A stretch of DNA of 64,000 nucleotides from the NCBI GenBank assembly GCA_033977485.1, contig CM066989.1, positions 97,297,887-97,361,886 of the forward strand. Direction: 5' to 3'. A model generated the notes under the pieces. The model was not told the DNA's origin and searched no databases. It was given only the letters and a program-made list of their open reading frames with translations. Source of the stretch: Hydrangea macrophylla. Its lineage: Eukaryota; Streptophyta; Magnoliopsida; Cornales; Hydrangeaceae. The position numbers and the translations under genes were made by a program. This document shows, piece after piece, positions 27,101 to 36,975 of this stretch (position 1 is the stretch's first letter; every line of letters starts with the position of its first letter).

Positions 27101-29624
27101 CAATTTTTTATTATTTTTTATTTATTGCAAAAAAAAAAAATGCAAAAAATGGGTGTCGCCGTGCTAGCTGCCGAGTAAACAACACTTGACTTGCTATCGA
27201 GGATCCACATTCTATAATATATACTCCCTCAGTCTCATATTTAGAGTCCATCTTGAAGAAGCTAACTTATTAATATACAAAAGAAAGTATATTTCTTCTA
27301 AAATTGCCCCTTATTAAAGACTTTTATCTTAAGTAGTGAGGGTAAAGTTGAAAAGTAGGGAAAAATATGCATCGACTTTTCAAGCGTGAACACAATTTGA
27401 AGACATCCCAAAATAAAATACAAAACTCTGGACGGAGTGAATACATATTATAACAACACTTGACTGCATAGACCAAACAGCATTTGTAACGACCAAACAG
27501 CATTGTAAGTACCTAATGAATAACGAAGTTTCTTGTGACCGAGTGGTAAGCTTCTTGGGTGTACTACCCAAGAGGTTTAGTGTTCGAGTCATGGGGAGCG
27601 TGGTCACTGGAGTATTCACCCGGCGCCTCCAAGTCTCGGGGGACTAGTGTGCGCGCAAGCTAGTCCAGACACCCAGATTACCAAAAAAAAAAAAGAAGTA
27701 CCTAATGAATAACAGTACTCAAGTGTCATCCCGTATCAAACATACTACGTACTCCACATCATAGGGGCAATCATGGCAATCAGGATAGATATAGATGTTT
27801 GAACTATGGCATTTTATTGATTTGTCATATAGCGTTATCATAATGAATGTTGATAAATATTTTCCGCGTTGTGTTCATTGGAGCATTTAACACTCACATA
27901 GAGATAGGGGATCTTATTGATACATCCTAAATCCATTGGGATGTATATATCATACCTCGCAAGTCATAATATTTTGGCATCACTTTGTGTTAAAAAATTT
28001 TTAATTTGATTCTGAAATGTTATTACAATGAAAACCACTTTACAATTTAGAAAATCACTTTCCTGGTAAATGCTTTTTTTCCTTTGTAAGGAACAATTGC
28101 TGCAAAGTTTGGTCTCTCAAATTAATCTCCAGATTAGGTCAAAGCGAAAACATAATTCCCTAACTTGAATTTTTTGCTTTTTCATGGACAGAGATGTTCT
28201 CTGGTTGTTTGGGTTGTGTTTCCCTTGATTAGTTTGTTTGTTTGATTGCTGTACGTGGTTTTACCACTTGTCATTTTTTTTTTATTTTGGGTAAATGTAA
28301 AAATATTTTAGCACTAAGTTACAACATTTTAGCAGTAATACAACTAAAAATATGAACATCTTAAATAACCACGAGGATGTATCATAGTAGAATAATCCTA
28401 ACGAGAGAGACTAAGAAAGTTAAAACTTCCATAAATCCTAATCCTACGAGGTATAACTACTACATTTAAGTGGGTGTTCCATGAGTGAAGCTCATGTTGC
28501 AGAAGGGTATAGGGTTGACTGCGCACCCAAGTGCGTATATTAATGGCATTGCAGACTGAGAAAGCCACCCAAGAGTTAATGAGACTCTACTTATTCTACA
28601 GCGAGCGTGATGATAGAGTACGCACATCATGTCCACCACCCAGTTTCAGGGCCTTAAAACGTTAACATATATATATGCAATAAACACCGTCCTCCTTGGG
28701 AATCGTGTAAGGTTTTAATAATTTCCACAGCTGCCCCATTTTTTAGGTTTATCAGTGAAAGTGAAAGTGAAAAGTTAGATATAGAGATTTTAGAGAGTTA
28801 ACGAATGGGATGCTAACGTGCCCACTTTCATCTGGGTTCCAGAGCTGGCCCATTTTAGGGTTAATGTGAAAGGAAAGCTTAGTGCCTTTGTGGAATCACT
28901 TTCCAAAAGCAAATTTGAACCCAAACATGCTTTTGACACTAAAACGTTTTAATGCATACTTCAAAGTTTTTGATTTGTTCATCCAACTACCTTATTAGAT
29001 AAACAAGTGGGATCTATTACTTTTCATAATTATTAATTAATCTCTATTTTACGTAATGAAAAAATGAGTCCCACTAGCTCACTGATATATTTGGATGAGT
29101 GCTGGATCATTAACAAAATTTGGGTGAGCCTATTTGTTCTATTTATTAAAAAAAAAAAAAGGGGGGGGGGAGAGAAAGTACTTAAAAATTTTAAAAGCAT
29201 GTTTTGACTAAGTAGATAAAGAGTACCTAAGTCCAAATGTGAAACATATTGGAATTTTAATATTTATTTTCTTAATTTTTAAGAGTGTCCATGTAATTAG
29301 TGCTTCTACTTTTGGCTCGGTTTTTGACTGAACACTAAAATTAAAGATAATCCAAACAGAACGTTAGATAAAGAGACTTGATGAATGGGATGCTAGCATG
29401 CGCACCTTCATCTGGGTTCGCCGGTTTTGGAACCAAAACTTGACTTGGCGGGGCTTGAGTCCTAGTTCTTGGCTCAGTCTTTGTCTTTGCTTGTCATCTG
29501 GGTGGGGACATTCTTTAAACATACTGCAAAATTAAAAATGAATTTAAGGGGTTCTTACAAACCAAAAAATTAGGGCACCAGTTCGTACGTTAGCAACAGT
29601 AGTGCGCAAGTTAGCAGACCTAAA

Positions 29625-29661
<37 letters not shown>

Positions 29662-29751
29662 TCAGAAAATTCAGTTTCTGCATAATGGTTCTGGTTAAAA
29701 AGGTTAACAGATAATGAACTTTCTCTCTCACTCACAAACAAAAACACACTT

Positions 29752-29805
<54 letters not shown>

Positions 29806-30410
29806 ATACGCTTCCATTTCTTGGATCTGGCGAGCAGTGTGCCTGTGGTACCTTTTCTTCTTGGGTAATTGATCGCTCTCTTGCTCATTGCCTGACATTC
29901 CTTCAATGGGTTCACTTCCAGAACCACTCTCTTTAGACATGTTCGTTTCTTCTTTCTGTATATATATATATATATATGTATAACCAAAAGTATATACACA
30001 TATATATATGTGAGTCTACACATAAATAAATCGATACACCATACTATTTGGAACAGCTTCTGATTCTACAATTCAATCGCAGAAAAATTACTTCTGAACA
30101 AAAACTGTCCAACGTAATTTTTGGATATATATTTTTATATATATATTGCGATTGCTCTGCAGTTTAGAGTTCAATAATCACTTATGGCCTCTAAAAACTG
30201 TTGCCAAACAGGGATTACTCATAAAAAAAGAAAGAGAGGAAAAAAAATTTTTTTGATTGGATCTAAGAAGAAACTTACAGGGATCATAGGAGAGAAAGTG
30301 TGGAAAGGCATGAAATTGAAGTTAGGGTTTTGGATTGTTGATTGAAAGAGAGAATCTGAAGAAACAACATTTCCTCCCATGGATGACAGTACTTGAATAT
30401 CTCCATACAT
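17133..30410 (-). CDS. HDG5: HD-ZIP class IV transcription factor, HDG5 orthologue (11 coding exons)
   Basis: Coding exons, 5' to 3' on the minus strand: 30410-30279, 29955-29810, 29523-29406, 26688-26500, 24752-24270, 23610-23509, 22312-22100, 21304-21136, 19629-19361, 18083-17988, 17624-17133. They sum to 2409 nt, 802 residues plus stop, with GT..AG borders and phases that join cleanly. Domain order: N-terminal QNPNFNF motif (about residues 27-33), homeodomain about 75-133 ([19 protein letters not shown]), zipper-loop-zipper about 133-200 with CPSC at 166-169, START about 269-505, HD-SAD about 518-790. The family binds L1-box DNA (TAAATGYA) in nuclei of epidermal cells and directs epidermal and trichome identity. 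Phrases such as [26 protein letters not shown] and DTVRITTRK match Arabidopsis HDG5 (826 aa) better than ANL2, PDF2 or HDG2, as far as I recall those proteins. Gene identity is sure to family level; HDG5 orthology is a strong inference. Confidence 0.93.
17988..18083 (-). CDS. HDG5: HDG5 coding exon 10, HD-SAD region
   Basis: 32 codons, [20 protein letters not shown] then [12 protein letters not shown], between CTCACAG and AAT/GTAAGT. The AHIANGS..GNC.SLLR block is near invariant in HD-ZIP IV proteins. LEVL in place of the commoner WDVL is shared with HDG5. Confidence 0.95.
18938..19125. mobile_element. Fold-back MITE in HDG5 intron 9
   Basis: Left arm AGTACTTGGGTGCTTTTCA pairs with TGAAAAGCACCCAAGTGCT; inner arms AAAGTGGGATCCT and AGGATCCCACTT also pair. 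Exact termini uncertain. Confidence 0.7.
19361..19629 (-). CDS. HDG5: HDG5 coding exon 9, HD-SAD region
   Basis: 269 nt. After ATACAG it finishes the split valine and reads [20 protein letters not shown], later [17 protein letters not shown] and [20 protein letters not shown], ending RRAQ before [13 protein letters not shown] and the P..VFD.LRDE block are START-adjacent domain signatures. Confidence 0.94.
19703..19993. mobile_element. MITE with triplicated hairpin, HDG5 intron 8
   Basis: Starts GGGACACTAATAAATTTCAC and ends in the near-inverse GTGAAATTTATTGGTGCCCC. Flanks TAATATTA and AAATATTA look like a worn 8-bp target duplication. Inside, a ~62-bp unit (CTCTATCTCTCTCTGGAGAG, itself a hairpin, then AGTGTTAGTGAAATTTA) is repeated three times. 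Confidence 0.75.
21136..21304 (-). CDS. HDG5: HDG5 coding exon 8, end of START domain
   Basis: 56 codons plus one base, [20 protein letters not shown] then [20 protein letters not shown] and [16 protein letters not shown]. Acceptor ATTCAG, donor [17 protein letters not shown] closes the START region. A valine codon is split to exon 9. Confidence 0.95.
22100..22312 (-). CDS. HDG5: HDG5 coding exon 7, START domain core
   Basis: 71 codons from [20 protein letters not shown] to [12 protein letters not shown]. Acceptor GAGCAG, donor AGG/GTCAGT. Contains [14 protein letters not shown] and WAIVDFPLD, hallmark START strands of HD-ZIP III/IV proteins. Confidence 0.95.
23285..23455. mobile_element. 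hAT MITE in HDG5 intron 6
   Basis: 171 bp, termini TAGGGGTGG and (inverse) TAGGGGTCC, flanked by perfect 8-bp TTAATAAC at 23277-23284 and 23456-23463. Interior has ACACGACA repeats. Confidence 0.9.
23509..23610 (-). CDS. HDG5: HDG5 coding exon 6, START domain
   Basis: 34 codons, [20 protein letters not shown] then [14 protein letters not shown]. Acceptor TTTTCAG, donor CTA/GTAAGT. Matches the conserved KW.E.FP.I..RA.T..... segment of plant START domains. Short, so recovered by reading the minus strand between flanking exons. Confidence 0.93.
24270..24752 (-). CDS. HDG5: HDG5 coding exon 5, linker and start of START domain
   Basis: 161 codons from [20 protein letters not shown] to [12 protein letters not shown]. 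Acceptor TTCGCAG, donor GCT/GTAAGT. The first 70 residues are a proline/asparagine-rich linker; START begins near [37 protein letters not shown] is a highly conserved START segment. Confidence 0.94.
25640..26062. repeat. Diverged GGGTTAA-family MITE in HDG5 intron 4
   Basis: Carries the family phrases GTGTTAATTATATTTTATCC, AGTAGACACTTAATTC and, at the other end, TAGTCTAACCACAAGGGTAA. Ends are worn. Confidence 0.55.
26500..26688 (-). CDS. HDG5: HDG5 coding exon 4, leucine zipper-loop-zipper
   Basis: 63 codons from [10 protein letters not shown] to ENARLKEE, acceptor TTAG, donor GAG/GTACAT. Contains the first zipper half ([18 protein letters not shown]), the loop with [13 protein letters not shown] and the second half ([10 protein letters not shown]). 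The CxxC pair is conserved in many HD-ZIP IV proteins and has been linked to redox-sensitive dimerisation. Confidence 0.95.
26788..27007 (+). mobile_element. tRNA-derived SINE in HDG5 intron 3
   Basis: A-box-like TGACCGAGCGG and a perfect B box GGTTCGAATCC head the element; it ends in a T-rich tail. Flanked by an 11-bp duplication TTTATATTAAT (26777-26787 and 27008-27018). Confidence 0.8.
27525..27695 (+). mobile_element. tRNA-derived SINE in HDG5 intron 3
   Basis: A box TGACCGAGTGGTAAG, B-box-like TGTTCGAGTC, body ending CCAGATTACC and a poly(A) tail. Flanked by a perfect 18-bp target duplication AAGTACCTAATGAATAAC (27507-27524, 27696-27713). Same family, in opposite orientation, at 61056-61224. 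Confidence 0.93.
29406..29523 (-). CDS. HDG5: HDG5 coding exon 3, homeodomain helices 2-3
   Basis: 118 nt between TTTTGCAG and AAG/GTGCGC. It encodes [20 protein letters not shown], then [19 protein letters not shown], i.e. helix 2 and the recognition helix with the invariant W-F-N-R residues. Too short to stand out as an ORF; found by reading the minus strand for the WFQNRR motif. Phase joins exon 2 (2+1). Confidence 0.95.
29524..29809 (-). repeat. HDG5 intron 2 with two CT microsatellites
   Basis: The intron that splits the homeobox is 286 bp. It carries (GA)n on the plus strand at 29754-29804 (51 bp) and 29629-29658 (30 bp), i.e. CT repeats in sense. The longer one begins at intron base +6, directly after GTATG. 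Confidence 0.9.
29810..29955 (-). CDS. HDG5: HDG5 coding exon 2, start of homeodomain
   Basis: 146 nt after TATACAG, beginning [10 protein letters not shown] and ending in QIQEMEA with codon GC/T split over the intron. It holds the acidic/serine linker ([16 protein letters not shown]) and the first helix of the homeodomain ([14 protein letters not shown]). The donor is GTATG; a long CT repeat starts directly after it. Confidence 0.93.
30279..30410 (-). CDS. HDG5: HDG5 coding exon 1
   Basis: 44 codons beginning ATG TAT GGA GAT, ending CCT before GTAAGTTT. It encodes the short N-terminal leader with IQNPNFNFM and [10 protein letters not shown], a signature of the HDG5/ROC3-type proteins. The start was chosen because it is the first ATG after a plausible 5' UTR acceptor (GGGTTAG) and the leader is family-like. 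It ends on a whole codon. Confidence 0.85.
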
Positions 30411-30437
30411 TCTTGCTAGCCTTTGGAAATTACTATT
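30411..30437 (-). other. HDG5: Putative HDG5 5' UTR exon 2
   Basis: A 27-nt leader between an acceptor-like GGGTTAG and the ATG at 30410. Together with the donor at 30800 it implies a 363-bp intron in the 5' UTR. Inferred from splice signals only. Confidence 0.4.
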
Positions 30438-30800
30438 CTAACCCACAAAAAAAGAAAAAAAGAAAAAAGTAAAAAAAAATCAAACGACTAGGGGTAGGTT
30501 ATGTTATGTTATGTAACTTACGGAGTATGTTCTTCACTTAAAAATGTATGTATAAGATTTTTCAGGAAAAAACCAGGAAATGTAAAGGTCAAAGACTTGT
30601 TTGGAAAGAGAGAAAACCCATTAAAAGGCTATACCCATTAATCATTCCCAGGAAAAAGCCAGAAAATGTAGTGATCAAAAACTTGTTTGGGGAGAGGGAA
30701 AATGCAGTATAAGAAAAACCCAGAAAATATAAAGAACAAAAACTTGTTTTGAAACAGAGTAAATACACTAAAAATTCGACTATAAAACAAAAGGGTGTAC

Positions 30801-31015
30801 CTGAAAGGTTTTTATCTTCACCTAAAGATAAAAATATTCAATTAAACCGTGTTGAGTCCCAAAATCACCATGAAAGTTGAAGAAGATGAGAGAGAGAGAG
30901 AGAGAGAGAATTTTTAGGAGGATTTGAGAGAGTTTAGAGAGAGAGCGAGAGAACGAGTGAGAGTAAATACCAGTGTCGGTGATGTTTATGAAATGGAGAA
31001 AGAACAACTCTATTT
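30801..31015 (-). other. HDG5: Putative HDG5 5' UTR exon 1
   Basis: Read on the minus strand this stretch is CT-rich, lacks a long ORF and ends in a good donor (TTTCAG/GTACAC at 30801/30800). A TATA-like TAAATAG sits near 31017-31011. The right edge (transcription start) is a guess. It contains a (GA)n on the plus strand at about 30889-30909. Confidence 0.45.
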
Positions 31016-31737
31016 AGCTCTTTGCTTGCAGGTTCACACACCACAACCCATTCACCTTCTCACTCTCTCTCTCTAATACAATTCCACTCTCTCTGCCCTT
31101 TTGTATTAATCAATTGGACAAACTAAATTTTGCACCCTTAGTTTCGGTATGATGTTTTTTTTTGGTCTTTTATACAATCTTCGTTTCAGAATAAGTGTTC
31201 ACTTCCATTTTGTACAATATTTAAAAAAGTTGTATTATATTAATTTTTTGGTTCTTTAAAGAGTCACTTTGTAATTTTACCCTTAGATGTGATGGGTATT
31301 TGACTTTTTGCTTATTTTGGAACCACAAATAAATGCTACTTTGTCTTTATTATAAGGGTAGTTTTGAAAATAAGTAAAAGCTATATACCAATTTAGAAAA
31401 GTGGACACTTATTCTGTGACATCCAAAAAAAGAAATATAGACACTTATAGAGTACATAGTTTAATTCTAACATTTTGATCTTTATAGTTTTAATTTAAAT
31501 TTGATACAGTCCATTCATGAATATCTCTAAGAATTTCTGAAAGAATTTAATAGGTCGCATAATGCATGCACATACGAGATATTATTAGGTATAATAATAA
31601 ATTTATTTAGAGAAATTACACTTTATACCTCTGTAATGAACTTGAATCTGTCAAAAAATATAAAATAATTTGATGAATGAACTTTATTAGAATTGTAAAA
31701 ACTACTAAAGTGTTAAAATTAAAAAGAGTAATATTAA

Positions 31738-31915
31738 TAGATGCACAACAAAAATACACAACCAAATGCACAATCTGCTTAAAATTGTTTGACTTCGTGC
31801 TGAAAAAACTGTACACTCCTTTTTTTGTCTTTTTATGTGTACAGACTTTTCAGCACGAAGTCCAACAATTTTAAGCTGGTTGTACATTTAATTGTGCACT
31901 TTTTTTGTGCATCTA
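31738..31915. mobile_element. Fold-back MITE upstream of HDG5
   Basis: Arms TAGATGCACAA and TTGTGCATCTA; inner arms TTGACTTCGTGCTGAAAA and TTTTCAGCACGAAGTCCAA. About 0.7-0.9 kb upstream of the putative transcription start. Confidence 0.75.
31883..31890 (-). promoter_or_regulatory. L1-box-like motif TAAATGTA inside a MITE
   Basis: Plus strand reads TACATTTA, so the box is on the coding strand of HDG5, about 0.9 kb upstream. It lies in the right arm of the fold-back element at 31738-31915; the left arm does not have an exact box. Confidence 0.3.
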
Positions 31916-32043
31916 TCATTTCCGAATTAAAAATACAAGGAATAAAGTAAAATCACACGAAACTGTTCTATCAAAAAATAAAGTTCACACGAAACTGTAC
32001 GGGTTAGAAATGTAATTTACTCTAATCAATTTCACCATGTGGG

Positions 32044-32051
32044 TAAATGCA
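32044..32051 (+). promoter_or_regulatory. L1-box-like motif TAAATGCA
   Basis: Exact match to the HD-ZIP IV binding consensus TAAATG(C/T)A, about 1 kb upstream of the likely HDG5 transcription start. HD-ZIP IV genes such as ATML1 and PDF2 are known to carry such boxes and to be self-regulated. Presence is direct; function is inference. Confidence 0.35.
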
Positions 32052-32801
32052 GCTTAGAAACAACAAAATTAAAAAAAAAAAAAAAAAAAAAATCAAACGC
32101 CCCCCCTAATCCGTCAGCTGTAATGGGACACGTGGCAAAGTGTTACTGGCAAGGATGGCGTTTCAAATCACCCAGTCCTCCCAAAGTCAAACCCTTTCTT
32201 CCTTCAGTTTTTTCACCGAGAGACGTTTTACCCCCGCACAAAAAAAGCGTAGTCTACACGCTCTAACGTAGTAACTAACAAATTTAAAATGGTATACATT
32301 TTTGTTCATACTAAAATTGCTCATCATTCTTTCTTATTACTACGTAGTTAGTTTAGTGAGACCTAGCATTAAATGAGAATTTTGGAAAAAGGTGAGCAAT
32401 TTTGGGGTGAGCAAAACTGCACTATTTAAAGTGACATCTTTTAATTTAATTGTGGTGAAAATTTTTATTTTTCAATGTTGTCTTCTTCTTCTTCTTCTTC
32501 TTCTTCTTTTTTTTTTCTTTTTTTTTTTTTTTTAAAATTTAAAATTCTAGCGTTACATCAAAGAATAGGGTCGACTATGACAAATTAGGGGCTTTAGACG
32601 AACATTAAGGTGGGGCCTTTTGAATAATGAGGGTTCGGAGACAACGCCCCCGAAGCGAAATTTGTTTAGTCTATTTTTATATGTTTGCGGGTATAATTAA
32701 ATATATTATAGTGTTGATTTGCGAGTTTAATTTCTTCCATCATGTTTGAGAATTCGGAGGTTATGTAATTTTTAAGATGGATTGGATTACAATAGGGCAC
32801 A

Positions 32802-32809
32802 TACATTTA
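32802..32809 (-). promoter_or_regulatory. L1-box-like motif TAAATGTA
   Basis: TACATTTA on the plus strand, about 1.8 kb upstream of HDG5. Third exact consensus match within 1 kb; in AT-rich DNA one such match per few kb is expected by chance. Confidence 0.2.
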
Positions 32810-33589
32810 TTTTTTTTCAATATTTACTTGGACTCTTTACAATTTGTTTAACATATTATAATTAAAATTTATTATTTTGGGCCTTACTCCGTATTTTTTT
32901 AGGACCCTATTAAAGAGCAAAAAATAAATAAAATTTAAGGATCTTGGGCAACCACCTACCCCGCCTATAGGCAGGGCCAACCCTATCAAAAAAAAAGTGA
33001 GGAATGAATTATATATATTAAAGGGCAAATGAAATCACATATATATATATAGTAAATACCACTGTCACATAATAGTTTATAAAATCACATACGTTTTATA
33101 GTAAAAAAATCTTTATCAAGTATCAGATGTTCTTTTCTTCTTAAGGTTAAAATTAAAGGAAACAAATGATTGAAAAAGAAACGGAAAATAATGTTACCAA
33201 ACACTTTTTCACAATCTATCGTTTTCACCATTTTTGAAAGCTACGGTAACCAAACATGTTTTCAGCATTTCATTTTCTAAAATTGTTTTTATTTTCATAA
33301 TCTAAAAACATTTTTTTTTAAATTGTGCAAATGGAAAATGAAAATCGTTTTTAAGAACTTTTCACTGAAAATGAAAACCTAAATATTTTCACGAACCAAA
33401 CAGAGGCTTAGTTTGGGACGGAAGGAGTAAGTATGAATGAAGGATACATTCTACTGTGTTGGATTTTAGTTGTATCATAATTATTTTGTCACACTCATCC
33501 TGGAAAATCCAATTATTTAATTGAAATGCAAAATTGAATCATAAGAATTATTGTTGTTGATTACTCCATAGTTGTGAAATTGGTTGACT

Positions 33590-34704
33590 GTGGGTCAACG
33601 GAGGGTGTCAATCAAGGACACGAGAAGTTGGTAATCAATGAGGAATAGACATGATTAAATGACATTTATGTCATTAAATGTTATTTGACTTTACCTGATT
33701 TATATGATCAATGAGAATTATTTTCTATGTTTACTGATAGTTTTGATCTTGTTTAAGATCATCTTGAGCATTTTAGTAATAACATAAACGACACGTTGCA
33801 TAAAATGTAGGTAATCTAGAAATTTTACAGAAATAGTTTTCGGAACGTAATTACGAAATCAAACGGAACTTAGATGAAAAAACTTTTATGAATTAGAGAT
33901 TTTCACTTGTGACTCGATAACTTAGACATGTAAGATGTTTTGGCGAATAATTGAAAGATTAGAGAACTCGTGGGGTGTTAAACACAATTTACAAAAATTG
34001 TGCCTATATATTGGAAGGTGTGAGATATTTGTCAAAATATCTCAAAACCAAACCAAGGGCAATAGAGGGAGATAGGAGATTTCTTGGCTTCGAATTTCAC
34101 GACGCCAAACGACGAACTTTCGTCCGTTCATTTTCAACCAAAATTATATTTTCGAATCCTTGAGTTAAGAGCTATGTTTTAATACTTATCAGGCCTTGTT
34201 TGACAATCTTTTACGAAAATCCTAATTTTGTGTTTTCTTGAAAACCGTATGAAAACTCATAGGATTTACTTGTAATCAGAGATTCGGCATAGATTTGGAC
34301 TTCTAGTACTTCTCTCGAAGTTATAGGACTATAGTTTAAGGTATGAATTTCTAACTTGTGTTATATAGAAAATTTCCATATTTTGAGTATCAAAGGTGAT
34401 ATTGTGATCCAGACAAAATTCATGTGTTAGATTAGGCCCATTAATTATGCGTGTGAATATTGTAGAAAAGCATGTCTATGTGATTATGTGAGCATGCTCT
34501 GTGATTATATGAGTCAAAGGGGAGTTTTATACAATTTTATGTCGAGGGTAAGCTTCTCGATGTTTGAAAATTAGTAGCGACGACTATTGTGCATGGTTTG
34601 GGAGAAGGCCCAAACAGGGCACTGGATATGCATGGTACGGAGAAGGCCTTCCATGACATTGATTTCATTACCAGATGAATGCGTATCTCTCTCCCTATAG
34701 ACTA
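33590..34704 (+). mobile_element. Older LTR-like sequence, left part
   Basis: Noncoding, with a TATA-like CCTATATATTGGAAGG near 34005 followed by a transcribed-looking leader. It is cut at 34704 by LTR B; the sequence appears to resume at 41151 (GATATCACTTAATATGC onward, with GGGGAGGCTTGGTCTCACCC) and runs to about 41360. Ends not defined. Confidence 0.4.
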
Positions 34705-36084
34705 GTTATGTAACACCCGTTCCCGGGAAAAGGGTTAGTGTCACGCCTCGGAGTAGCCAAAAATAGGAAAATTTTAAAATTTCCTTTCTGGACCCGTAGG
34801 GAATGACGAATTACATAAAACTGACATGTCCGTGCAAACATTCTAACATAGATATATCAGAGTAAGAAATTTCATAAGGTCTAATGGTATTCATGGGGGA
34901 ACTTTAAATGTTTGCTACTTAGGCTATTACAGAAGTTCCAAATGAAAACCACAAAAGATACGTTTGGGCGATCGACGCTACTTAAGTTATACATTAACAA
35001 AAGATAGTTATTTAAAACATAAAAGAAGTCTTAGTACGGAAGTAGGCTAGAGTCTCTGTAACACCCTGTATTTCTTTTCCATTAATAAATGTTTATTTTA
35101 ATTTAATTTCTATTTGAAATATTTATTTGGGGGTCAAATTGTAATTTTTATAAATATAGAAAAATATTTCCTATGGTTTCAAAAATCAATATCTATATTT
35201 TTATATAAACCGGAATTTATTCTTTACGCTAATAGTAATTTTCTACATTTTTATTTCAACCGTAAAATACCAGTTTTGATTTCAAACTGCGCCTTATATC
35301 GCATCTTGGGTGAGGGAGCATGTGAGCTCAACCTCACCGGGTGATCTCTCCTTTGCTTGGAGGCTACCCAACTCTAACAGTTTATATATTTGTGTATAAC
35401 TTACAATTCTCTCACAGAGACTCTCATTCTCTCTTGCTCTCCCTCAAGAACATACACACACTCATAACACACACACATACACTCAGATTACATATATATA
35501 AACACACAGTCACATACACAAACATAGATATATAGTTATATATTGATATATCTCAAAATCAAGAATGGAGGAGAATTCGAACGACGGAATCGACGGTGGA
35601 ATTCTCGGTCTCAAAATTCTCTGTATAATTGACCTCTGTGAGTATTATAAACTCACTCTCAACGTATATATATATATATATATGTATATTCCAGTGTATA
35701 TAAGTGTGTATATGTGTATATATATAGATACACCATTGAAGGCTTTGAATTGGAGTTTTACAAAAACTCAACCAAAATCAATTCCGTGAATTGATTATGG
35801 AAGATCTTAGTCCCAATAAGCTATGGTTTCAATCCTACGGCTCAATTTATCCGTATGGCGACGTATTGATGATTTGAAGTTTTGACACTCTTACTTTAAT
35901 CGCGAAAATTAAGAGATACAATCAGTATTTTTTTAAATTGATCGCGTATTCTTAATCTACGCGAAAAACTGAAGAGATCCATATATTACATGCACTGTTT
36001 AGAACAGAAAACAGAAATGGGTATAATTTCAGTTTGAAAATCAAAAATAGGGGAAAAACGAAGAAGATGATGAAACTGTGACAA

Positions 36085-36225
36085 CTTGCGCGCGCGACCC
36101 GCTCGCGTGACACCCATTCCCCCATTCGTGCGCACGACCCATTTCCCCCATTCGCGCGCGCGACCCGTTCTCCCCCTTCGCTCGCACGACCCACCACCTT
36201 TCGCGCGCGTGACCCGCTCGCGCGA
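36085..36225 (+). repeat. CpG-rich short tandem repeat
   Basis: Four or five units of a ~33-bp CGCGCGCGACCCGYTC-type motif separated by CCCCCATTC, in an AT-rich surrounding. Confidence 0.8.
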
Positions 36226-36528
36226 CCTGGGCAGTTTGAGCAGTTTTTGTATTTTCGTATAAGGGACTGTTTGAAAAAGGTTTTGAAAGTTTTTAAAGAA
36301 CTGTTTGACAGATATACTGTTTTAAAGGCTCACTGATTAGGTATTGGACTTATAAGAACGTTTAAGACCGAGATTTATGTTGAACGAATATCCAGCTTTG
36401 AGATTAATAACTGCTACTACAAATTGTGAACATTGACATACATATTCGGGTCGAGGTTGTGTCAACATGCATGTATGTGAGAAAGTGTGAAAAGAGTAAA
36501 GAGTGGCGGTCTGGTGTGTGACCTCAAT

Positions 36529-36975
36529 ATCGATCGGATATTATTCCTGGTATTGGAGGCGACAGTGTTGTGTACGGCTTAGATATCGATCGGATATTAT
36601 TCCTGGTATCTAAGGCGCTTGTTTCGGATCTCGATCGGATATTATTCCTGGTATCCGAAGCGATGGTATTGAGTTACGGCTTAGAAATCGATCGGATATT
36701 ATTCCTTGTATCTAAGGCGCTCGTTTCGGATATCGATCGGATATTATTCCTGGTATCCGAAGCGATGGTATTGAGTTACGGCTTAGATATCGATCGGATA
36801 TTATTCCTGGTATCTAAGGCGCTCGTTTCAGATATCGATCGGATATTATTCCTGGTATCCGAAGCGATGGTTGGTCGTGATCGGCTCAGATATCGATCGG
36901 ATATTATTCCTGGTATCTGAGGAGATAGCGTGGTGTGCGACTTGGATATCGATCGGATATTAATACTGGTATATG
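36529..36975 (+). repeat. Minisatellite, ~102-bp dimeric unit
   Basis: Nine copies of ATCGATCGGATATTATTCC spaced alternately about 47 and 55 bp, so the true repeat is a dimer: one half followed by TGGTATCTAAGGCGCT, the other by TGGTATCCGAAGCGATGG. An open frame through it is a by-product. Confidence 0.9.

Larger units (their letters stand above)
31916..33589. other. Upstream intergenic region
   Basis: No gene. Holds an A run at about 32071-32090, a (CTT)n and T-rich tract at 32479-32535, and a worn repeat end near 32955 (CCTATAGGCAGGGCCAACCC). Confidence 0.5.

Noticed and set aside
26788..27695. tRNA genes on account of A and B boxes
   Set aside because: No cloverleaf with acceptor stem; poly(A) or T-rich tails and target duplications show SINEs.
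29544..30023. 159-codon minus frame overlapping HDG5 exon 2 and intron 2
   Set aside because: Wrong frame; the HDG5 frame with splice sites explains the region.
36570..36920. 116-codon frame with repeated DIDRILFLVS
   Set aside because: It simply translates the minisatellite in LTR A; no gene features around it.
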